In this document: piece after piece, positions 1-5,024 of the stretch
Numbering within the stretch: the stretch's first letter is position 1
How the letters are laid out: each line of letters opens with the position of its first letter
From: Actinomycetota bacterium
Lineage (GTDB): Bacteria; Actinomycetota; Actinomycetes; Nanopelagicales; Nanopelagicaceae
Direction: 5' to 3'
Assembly (NCBI GenBank): GCA_009704555.1
Contig: WLDY01000066.1
Location: forward strand, 1 to 5,024
DNA length: 5,024 nt
Program-made: the position numbers and the translations under genes
The notes under the pieces: model-generated
Told to the model about the DNA's origin: nothing
Database searches by the model: none
What the model saw: only the letters and a program-made list of their open reading frames with translations

Positions 1-794
1 AAGTCAGTACGACAATTGACAAGTTTTTCGGCGATGCGAGCATAATCGAGATCAGCGAGGATGCGTTTGCGATGAGTGGAAGAAAGAAGATCGGACTCGG
101 CTATCGCCGCCTCGATCACTGCATCCATCGACTCGAAGGAGTTGGCGATAGAGGCGGCACCTTTCTCTCCGATGCCTTTGATTCCCGGGAGACCATCGGA
201 TGCATCACCCCGTATCGAAGCAAAGAGTCCGTAGCGATCGGCAGGGATTCCGTATCGAGTGGTGATGTACTTTCCATCAACCAGATCATGCTGCGATATT
301 CCTTTTGCGAGGTAGATGATCTGCACATCGCTGGGGAGCCTTATCAACTGAAAGAGGTCTCGATCCCCTGTCATGACCCGGATTGAGGTATCAGTCGAGA
401 CATTAGCAAGGGTAGCGATGACGTCATCTGCCTCCTGATCCTCGACGGAGATCGGATGAAGACCAAGCAGAGTGCAGAGTTCGATGATGGGACCGATCTG
501 CGGTGTCAGTAGATCCGGCTCAGCCTCTCCACCTTCCGCATCCTCTGCACTGTCATCGGCTTCGAGTCGATTCAGCTTGTAACCCGGAAAGAGATCCACC
601 CTCCACTGCGGCCTCCAATTGTCATCTAGGCAGATGCCGATCTCATCGGGGCGATACCTCGTGATGATGCGTGCAAGGCCATCGAAAAAACCTTTGATCG
701 CGTTGTTCGGTAGGCCAGTTGTGGAGCTTATGCTTTCGGGCATCCCATAGAACGCTCGATACCAGAGCGATGCAGAATCAACGAGGAGTCTCAT
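1..794 (-). CDS. 5'-3' exonuclease (FEN/PIN-like, polymerase-I N-domain type), C-terminus cut by window edge
   Basis: The minus-strand frame is open from an ATG at 794-792 to base 1 without a stop, giving the first 264 residues; the C-terminus lies outside. It belongs to the stand-alone 5'-3' exonuclease family related to the N-terminal domain of DNA polymerase I, a metal-dependent nuclease acting on flapped or nicked DNA in replication and repair. Visible signatures: DSASLWYRAFYG at residues 6-17 with the first acidic ligand D6; LDDNWRPQWR at 56-65 followed by PGYKLNR at 70-76; EADD at 121-124; TGDRDLFQL at 142-150; and RGDASDGLPGIKGIGEKGAA at 195-214, the helix-hairpin-helix (H3TH) DNA-binding region with acidic residues D197 and D200. 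All expected acidic clusters are present, so it should be active. An acidic, probably flexible stretch lies at 78-94, a place where actinobacterial members vary. The start overlaps the helicase stop by one base (TGATG) with only a weak GTGAG upstream, which suggests re-initiation after the helicase. Whether a polymerase domain follows cannot be seen, but the family context argues against it. Confidence 0.92.
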   Translation of the reverse strand, partial: MRLLVDSASLWYRAFYGMPESISSTTGLPNNAIKGFFDGLARIITRYRPDEIGICLDDNWRPQWRVDLFPGYKLNRLEADDSAEDAEGGEAEPDLLTPQIGPIIELCTLLGLHPISVEDQEADDVIATLANVSTDTSIRVMTGDRDLFQLIRLPSDVQIIYLAKGISQHDLVDGKYITTRYGIPADRYGLFASIRGDASDGLPGIKGIGEKGAASIANSFESMDAVIEAAIAESDLLSSTHRKRILADLDYARIAEKLVNCRTD

Positions 795-3139
795 CAACTC
801 ACGTTCGCCAACCTGATGACGCCGCGATCGATACCGCCGAGTGCTGCACGATACTTGTCGGCCTCCTCCGGATCCGCCTCGATCAATTGACCAAGTAGGT
901 CGATGATTTGTTTCACATGTCGAACGAAGTCGCCTGCAGTGACGTCAGACTCCCGCAACACCTTCGAGAGCGATCCGCCCGATGACCAACGCCCGATGGT
1001 CCATGCCATCGAGAAATCTGGTTCATGCTGTGTGTCGAGCCCATGCTCTTGCTCCAGATCTGAAATCTCACCCCAGATACTGGCGACCTCCCGAACAGCC
1101 TCGGAGAGTGACTTTGGGATCCTCGGTAACTGCCTTTCCTCACTGCGCGATTCGAAGAGGAGACCACTTAGCAGTGCGGTCACATCCGTAGCTGACAATT
1201 GCGAGAAGACACCTCGCCGGATGACCTCGCTGACTAGGAGATCGCGCTCCGCGAAGATCCGGGTAAGTCGCTTTCCGACTGGTGTCAACGTTTCGTCCCG
1301 AACATAATCCAATTCTCGAAGCACATCGGTCACTCGTTGGAAGGTTCTAGGAATCACGCTCCGGCGCATCTCGATCTTCTTGACGAGGCTCTCTGTATCG
1401 ATACGCAACCGGTCAAACTTCTCCCAGATACGTGAATGCGTTTCTCGATCTGCGCAACCATGACAGTCATGTTGGCGCATCTCGACTCGGAGCTGTCGAA
1501 CTCGCTCTGCACGCTCTTCAAGGGCCCGGTGACGCCTTTGCCCACGCTCCCTCACCTCTTCCCGTTCGACTTCTCGAATCCGCTTGCGGATTCCGAAGTA
1601 CTCTTCGAAATCACCAAGATGACAAGGCTCAGGTTTGGCGGACAATGCCTTCTTGTTTCGCTCGACCTGCTGCTCCATGTTCCACAACGATTTATCGGCC
1701 TGGAACTGGGCAAAGGAGAGAGCGAGCGATTCCTTCGCCCGCTCTACTGTCATCCGATTCAAGAGGTTCGCACTCATGTTGTACGTGGGGGTGAATGAGG
1801 ATTTCAGTGGATAGGTGCGATTTCCAGCAAGGGATGCTGCCATGGCTGCATCAAGCGAAGGTGACCACATGATGATGGAGTTACCTTCCACATCGATGCC
1901 ACGTCTACCCGCCCGTCCAGTCAATTGCGTGTACTCGCCCGGCGTGATCATGACATGCGATTCACCATTCCACTTGATCAGCTTCTCGAGGACCACAGTC
2001 TTAGCCGGCATGTTTATCCCGAGCGCGAGGGTTTCGGTGGCGAAGACGATTCGAAGGAGTCCGCTTTGGAAGAGCGTCTCGGTGATCTCCTTGAAGAGTG
2101 GCAACATCCCAGCATGATGGGCGGCTATCCCTCTCTCCAAACCCAACCGCCACTGCTGAAAATCAAGCGCGTGGAGATCTTCTGTCGGCAGATGATCCGT
2201 TCGAATCGAGACGATGCGTGCAATCTCGTCCTTCTCGCCCTGGGAAGTCAGATCGACACCGTCTCGAAGCAAGCGATTGACAGAGGCATCACACCCGGCG
2301 CGCGAGAAGATGAAGAAGATCGCCGGTAGATATCCCTCGTGATGCAGCTTGCGGATAAGTTCACTCTTCTCGGGACCGTGAATGCTCTCCCTGGCTCTTC
2401 CCTTCTGAGTTCGTGACATTTGACGCCGCTCTGCGCGAAGGAGCTCTTGATTGATGCGACCAGATGTCTCGAAGAGATCGAGTAGACGATGTCCGACCAG
2501 TACGTGTTGATAGAGCGGGACCGGTCTCTCCTCACTGACGATGATCGAGGTCCTTCCTCGAACAGATTCGAGCCACTCACCAAACTCCTCCACATTAGAG
2601 ACCGTCGCAGAGAGTGAGACAACGGTGATCTCGGGTGGCAGATGTATGAGGATCTCCTCCCATACCGCCCCGCGGAACTTATCCGCCAGATAATGGACTT
2701 CATCCATGACGACACAAGCCAGATCATCGAGAGTTGAGGATCTTGCATAGATCATGTTGCGAAGAACTTCTGTAGTCATGACCACGATTTGAGCCTCAGG
2801 GTTGATACTGGTGTCACCCGTGAGAAGCCCCACCATCTCCGGTCCATATGTCGCAATGAGGTCGTTGAATTTCTGATTAGAGAGCGCCTTGATCGGTGTT
2901 GTGTAGAAGCACTTCTTACCTTCACTTGTCGCCTTGAAGATGGCGAACTCCCCCACGATCGTCTTACCCGATCCTGTCGGGGCAGCAACCAATGCGCCAT
3001 CACCATTCTCTAGTGCATGGCACCCTTCAACTTGAAACGGATCGAAATCAAAGGCGTATCGCGACTGGAAGGAGGAAGTCAGCGGAAAGCGACGACTCTC
3101 TTTCGATCGCTGGAAACTCTCTGCTGGAGATAGCGTCAT
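794..3139 (-). CDS. helY: HelY-type DEVH-box (Ski2/Mtr4-like) RNA helicase with DSHCT domain
   Basis: Superfamily 2 ATP-dependent helicase of the Ski2/Mtr4 group, probably cytoplasmic and acting on structured RNA; the bacterial role is poorly defined. Numbered from the ATG at 3139 (781 residues): FDPFQ 32-36 (Q-like motif), APTGSGKT 53-60 (Walker A), TPIKALSNQK 81-90 (Ia), TTEVLRNM 122-129 (Ib region), DEVH 146-149 (II), SLSAT 175-179 (III), FIFSRAGCD 276-284 (IV), AHHAGMLP 340-347, FATETLALGINMP 366-378 (V) and QLTGRAGRRGID 405-416 (VI). All catalytic motifs are intact. After a winged-helix-like region come CHLGDF 506-511, a charged Arg/Glu-rich probable coiled coil at about 517-556, CHGC 559-562, and a DSHCT-type C-terminal domain from about 600 to 774. 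Mycobacterial HelY is about 900 residues from memory, so the middle region is short here. An upstream in-frame ATG at 3151 would add four residues, but the GGAGG five bases before the 3139 ATG and the ATGA overlap with the kinase stop favour 3139. The exonuclease follows with a one-base overlap. Confidence 0.94.
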   Translation of the reverse strand: MTLSPAESFQRSKESRRFPLTSSFQSRYAFDFDPFQVEGCHALENGDGALVAAPTGSGKTIVGEFAIFKATSEGKKCFYTTPIKALSNQKFNDLIATYGPEMVGLLTGDTSINPEAQIVVMTTEVLRNMIYARSSTLDDLACVVMDEVHYLADKFRGAVWEEILIHLPPEITVVSLSATVSNVEEFGEWLESVRGRTSIIVSEERPVPLYQHVLVGHRLLDLFETSGRINQELLRAERRQMSRTQKGRARESIHGPEKSELIRKLHHEGYLPAIFFIFSRAGCDASVNRLLRDGVDLTSQGEKDEIARIVSIRTDHLPTEDLHALDFQQWRLGLERGIAAHHAGMLPLFKEITETLFQSGLLRIVFATETLALGINMPAKTVVLEKLIKWNGESHVMITPGEYTQLTGRAGRRGIDVEGNSIIMWSPSLDAAMAASLAGNRTYPLKSSFTPTYNMSANLLNRMTVERAKESLALSFAQFQADKSLWNMEQQVERNKKALSAKPEPCHLGDFEEYFGIRKRIREVEREEVRERGQRRHRALEERAERVRQLRVEMRQHDCHGCADRETHSRIWEKFDRLRIDTESLVKKIEMRRSVIPRTFQRVTDVLRELDYVRDETLTPVGKRLTRIFAERDLLVSEVIRRGVFSQLSATDVTALLSGLLFESRSEERQLPRIPKSLSEAVREVASIWGEISDLEQEHGLDTQHEPDFSMAWTIGRWSSGGSLSKVLRESDVTAGDFVRHVKQIIDLLGQLIEADPEEADKYRAALGGIDRGVIRLANVS

Positions 3140-4029
3140 GCCATCCTCCATGTTCGAAGCTGTTTCGTCCTGATTCGATGATTGAGGGGATTCGATAAGA
3201 GTGGCTCCCCATCAGCTTCTGCAATCGTATCGGCTTCTATCTCGAGGTTCATGGTTTGAAAGGTCTCTACAAGGGGATGGTCGATATGACTTCCAGAGAA
3301 GATACGCGGGAAGAGGAGAAGCAGCTTCATCCGACTTACCGGGCCTACGACCACCACCTCGAAGACCCCGTCATCATTGATCGATTCTGGCGAGATCAGC
3401 ATCCCTCTGCCGTAATTCCTCCCATTGGCGACCGCGACCAAGGTTGCTTCAACTTCCCGTGTAATCCCGTTGACGACGAAGCGATAGCGTGTCGTTGAGA
3501 GTGCTCTAAGTTGCAATAAGAGGGCAAGCACATACCGCAGACTCCCGATCGCCCTGGGCATTCTGCGCGCTCTAGCACTTACTGTCGCATCGAAACCTGT
3601 GCTTATGACCTGTAGCGCGATCTGATCATGGATCTCCAAGATGTCGATGGTGATGGGAGCATCCGATGTGAAGGACTCTATGAGCTCAGGGATCGTTCGA
3701 CCGTATAGGCGAAGTTGACGGGCAAAGTCATTCCCGTTACCCGTTGGTATGAGGCCAATGGGAAGATGTCGACCGGATTGAATCATCGCCTTCACTACGT
3801 GATGCACGGTTCCGTCGCCGCCGATCACCAAGAGACCGTCGATAGGCCTGGGCGAGACAAGAAGTGCGTCAATCGACTTTCGCGCATCTTCAACACCAAC
3901 GGCGTCGATGAAATCGAAGGAATGTCCCCGTGCTCCCATCGCAGCAGCCACCTGCTGCTTTACTGCCTCAGAGCGACCTCTTCCTGATGACTGATTGGTA
4001 ACGATGACCCAGTGACGTGGCGAGCTCAT
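3136..4029 (-). CDS. Diacylglycerol kinase-family lipid kinase (DgkB/YegS-like)
   Basis: A 297-residue soluble lipid kinase of the DAGK catalytic family, the usual length for DgkB/YegS-type proteins. Members phosphorylate diacylglycerol or a related lipid with ATP at the inner face of the membrane; the exact lipid cannot be told from sequence. Visible features: an N-terminal beta strand followed by NQSSGRGR at 12-19 (usually NPxSG), GGDGT at 70-74 (nucleotide-binding signature), PTGNGNDFAR at 95-104 (counterpart of the GTxND motif, with Asn where Thr is usual), STGFDA at 143-148, NGRNYGRGM at 202-210 (counterpart of the glycine-rich NGxxxGGG motif), NDDGVFEVVVV at 218-228, and ADGEPL at 272-277 near the C-terminus. 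There is no signal peptide or clear membrane span; 165-174 is a short hydrophobic helix of the fold. The ATG at 4029 overlaps the tatC stop as ATGA, with only weak ribosome-binding sequence, so coupling to tatC is likely. A lipid kinase between tatC and helY is, from memory, also found in Streptomyces. Confidence 0.92.
   Translation of the reverse strand: MSSPRHWVIVTNQSSGRGRSEAVKQQVAAAMGARGHSFDFIDAVGVEDARKSIDALLVSPRPIDGLLVIGGDGTVHHVVKAMIQSGRHLPIGLIPTGNGNDFARQLRLYGRTIPELIESFTSDAPITIDILEIHDQIALQVISTGFDATVSARARRMPRAIGSLRYVLALLLQLRALSTTRYRFVVNGITREVEATLVAVANGRNYGRGMLISPESINDDGVFEVVVVGPVSRMKLLLLFPRIFSGSHIDHPLVETFQTMNLEIEADTIAEADGEPLLSNPLNHRIRTKQLRTWRMA
3145..3149 (-). promoter_or_regulatory. Shine-Dalgarno site deciding the helicase start
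   Basis: The minus strand reads GGAGG, five bases before the ATG at 3139-3137. This is the best ribosome binding site at any gene junction in the window. It overlaps the alternative ATG at 3151-3149, which therefore lacks this site. It lies inside the last codons of the lipid kinase, so ribosomes finishing that gene are well placed to restart at the ATGA overlap. Confidence 0.75.
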
Positions 4030-4847
4030 GACTCGTCGATAGGAGCAGGAGCTTCAATCTCCTCGGCAACATCATCGGCGATCGTTGAAACACGGTTCTT
4101 CTTCCTGCGATCCAAGATCATTGAGAGACCGCAGGCGCCGAAGTAGAGAACCGTCAGAGGGAGTGCGAGAGCGCCCATTGTGAGCGGATCACCAGTCGGA
4201 GTGAGCGCAGCCGTGAAGAAGAAGATTCCAAATACCGCCGCTCGCCACGGTTTGATCATTGCTTTGCCGGAGACAAGCCCGATGAGGTTGAGAGAGACCA
4301 GTATGACTGGGAGCTCGAAGGCGACACCGAAGACCAGGATCAAACGCAAGACGAAGTCAAGATACTCATCGAATCGCACAAGGTTGTCCAACGATGAGGG
4401 TGTGAATCCCAAAAGCACCTTCACCGCCAGCGGAAGTATGAAGTAGCCCAAGGCAACACCCATGGCGAAGAAGGGTGTAGCGACGGAGATGAACCCGATG
4501 GAATAGCGCTTCTCGCGATTATGAAGACCTGGTGCGATGAATGCCCAGAATTGGTAGAGCCAGAAAGGCGCCGAGAGGATGACGCCCGTGATCAGTGCGA
4601 CCTTGATCTTCAAGTTGAGCGGGCCAAGGACTCCACCGACGAAAAGATTTCCGCACTCGGTCGAACCGGTTCGTCGAATCTCTGCAAGGTCACAGATCGG
4701 CAGAGTCAGTTGATCGACGATCGGGTCGTAGAAGAACCACCCCACGAGCGCGAAGAGTCCGATGAACAGGACAGCTCTTGTCATGCGCTTTCTGAATTCA
4801 GCGAGATGCTCAAGGAGAGGCATGCGCGCCTCTCGGTCACGCGCCAT
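4026..4847 (-). CDS. tatC: Sec-independent (twin-arginine) protein translocase subunit TatC
   Basis: Core receptor of the twin-arginine translocase, which binds RR signal peptides with TatB and recruits TatA to export folded proteins. The protein has 273 residues and six membrane segments at roughly 25-40, 80-104, 117-140, 165-190, 202-216 and 223-244. Family signatures: EHLAEFRKR at 13-21, holding the cytoplasmic Glu and Arg of the signal-peptide site (E17, R19); PFWLYQFWAFIAPGL at 94-108; REKR at 111-114; VAFELPVI at 175-182 with the conserved membrane Glu E178; and TPTGDPLTM at 216-224. Cysteines C52 and C65 lie in the first extracytoplasmic loop, and LYFG at 234-237 replaces the LYE of E. 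coli-type proteins; both look typical of actinobacteria. The cytoplasmic tail is acidic. The ATG at 4847 was chosen because RDREARMPLLEHL extends similarity to Streptomyces TatC upstream of M9. The M9 ATG (4823-4821) has a better-placed GAGAGG and remains a real alternative. Confidence 0.97.
   Translation of the reverse strand: MARDREARMPLLEHLAEFRKRMTRAVLFIGLFALVGWFFYDPIVDQLTLPICDLAEIRRTGSTECGNLFVGGVLGPLNLKIKVALITGVILSAPFWLYQFWAFIAPGLHNREKRYSIGFISVATPFFAMGVALGYFILPLAVKVLLGFTPSSLDNLVRFDEYLDFVLRLILVFGVAFELPVILVSLNLIGLVSGKAMIKPWRAAVFGIFFFTAALTPTGDPLTMGALALPLTVLYFGACGLSMILDRRKKNRVSTIADDVAEEIEAPAPIDES
4829..4834 (-). promoter_or_regulatory. Possible ribosome binding site for an internal tatC start (M9)
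   Basis: The minus strand reads GAGAGG, five bases before the ATG at 4823-4821 (codon 9 of the listed tatC). The spacing is the same as at the helicase start. The first tatC ATG at 4847 has only a GGAAG at 4864-4860, twelve bases away, which is rather far. The site may be chance, because the residues it encodes (Arg-Glu-Ala) also fit the protein-level similarity of the longer form. Confidence 0.35.
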
Positions 4848-4877
4848 GGCTAAAGAAGACTTCCGAAGCGTCGGCGA
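4848..4877. other. tatA-tatC spacer, the only non-coding gap
   Basis: These 30 bases separate the tatA stop (TAG, 4880-4878) from the tatC ATG. On the minus strand they hold a poor ribosome-binding match, GGAAG at 4864-4860, and a four-base-pair inverted repeat (CCGA, four-base loop, TCGG). The repeat is too weak to call a terminator. No promoter elements are recognisable, so tatA and tatC are most likely read from one transcript. Confidence 0.6.
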
Positions 4878-5024
4878 CTAGGACTTTACTTCGCCGTCGT
4901 CATCCTTCTTCTCTTCGGCCTCCATAGCCTTTACCTCGCTCTTGAAGATCCTCATCGAACGACCGAGTGACCGCGCTGAATCAGGCAGTCGCTTCGCACC
5001 GAAGAGGACAAGCGCAAGGATCAG
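4878..5024 (-). CDS. tatA: Twin-arginine translocase subunit TatA, N-terminus cut by window edge
   Basis: The last 48 codons of a TatA/E-type protein enter from the right edge in the frame ending with TAG at 4880-4878. The visible part starts inside the single membrane helix (LILALVLFGAKRLP, residues 1-14 of the fragment), continues through the hinge and amphipathic helix (SARSLGRSMRIFKSEVK), and ends in a short charged tail rich in Glu, Lys and Asp. The FGAKRLP hinge followed by ARSLG and a RIFKSE ending is the diagnostic TatA pattern; TatB usually has a longer tail. Roughly 10-20 N-terminal residues and the start codon are missing. TatA oligomerises to let folded substrates cross the membrane once TatC has recognised the signal peptide, which fits tatC lying 30 bases downstream. 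The tail is short compared with many TatA proteins, giving a total of about 60-70 residues. From memory, the gene before tatA in relatives is a pafC/WYL regulator, but it is not visible here. Confidence 0.95.
   Translation of the reverse strand: MILALVLFGAKRLPDSARSLGRSMRIFKSEVKAMEAEEKKDDDGEVKS

Noticed and set aside
72..386. Plus-strand open frame of 104 codons near the left edge
   Set aside because: It lies wholly opposite the exonuclease, whose conserved H3TH and acidic motifs occupy this stretch. The plus-strand product shows no recognisable motif.
1432..1798. Two overlapping plus-strand frames of about 120 codons, and other long frames opposite the helicase
   Set aside because: The helicase frame explains the region. 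The opposing frames overlap one another, have no family features, and are the usual by-product of codon bias on the opposite strand.
2248..2748. 166-codon minus-strand frame inside the helicase in another frame
   Set aside because: It overlaps helicase motifs II to IV in a different frame. The product is Ser/Arg-rich with no recognisable domain, as expected of a shadow frame.
4137..4148. Loss of the LYE glutamate in the last TatC membrane segment (LYFG instead)
   Set aside because: It looked like a missing key residue against E. coli TatC, but the Streptomyces protein, as I recall it, also has LYFG, so it is a lineage feature rather than a defect.
4855..4872. Small inverted repeat (CCGA/TCGG) after the tatA stop, followed by a T-containing stretch
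   Set aside because: The stem is only four base pairs and the following bases are not a proper T run. A terminator between tatA and tatC would also be unexpected.
1..5024. Mobile elements, CRISPR-like repeats, tRNA or rRNA genes, defence genes
   Set aside because: No direct repeat arrays, transposase motifs, terminal inverted repeats or RNA-gene signatures were seen, and coding sequence covers all but about 30 bases.

Overview
The window is a single, almost gap-free run of five genes, all on the minus strand (read from high to low coordinates): tatA (3' part only), tatC, a diacylglycerol-kinase-family lipid kinase, a HelY-type DEVH-box RNA helicase, and a 5'-3' exonuclease (cut by the left edge). 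The only non-coding stretch is about 30 bases between tatA and tatC. No RNA genes, insertion sequences, CRISPR arrays, long repeats or plus-strand genes could be supported.

The gene order and protein signatures point to an actinobacterium. From memory, the tatA-tatC-(lipid kinase)-helY order downstream of pafA/pafBC, with a 5'-3' exonuclease close by, is the arrangement in Mycobacterium and Streptomyces relatives. The TatC has the actinobacterial features of two cysteines in the first extracytoplasmic loop and an LYFG motif in the last membrane segment. Base composition, sampled by eye, is in the low-to-mid 50s percent G+C. That is low for classical high-GC actinobacteria, so a deeper-branching or environmental lineage (for example Acidimicrobiia-like) is plausible, but this is inference only.

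Layout: 5024-4878 tatA end; 4877-4848 short spacer; 4847-4026 tatC; 4029-3136 lipid kinase (ATGA overlap with tatC); 3139-794 helicase (ATGA overlap with the kinase if the start with the good ribosome binding site is used); 794-1 exonuclease (TGATG one-base overlap with the helicase, running off the left edge). The successive stop/start overlaps imply one transcript with translational coupling. Any promoter must lie to the right of the window and any terminator to the left.

Functionally the operon joins twin-arginine protein export (TatA, TatC), membrane lipid phosphorylation (kinase), RNA unwinding or turnover (HelY-like) and structure-specific nuclease activity (exonuclease). These are housekeeping functions and no obviously new system is present. 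The points most worth a second look are the shortened middle region of the helicase with its retained cysteine cluster, the choice of helicase and TatC start codons, and a roughly three-fold excess of GATC across the window.
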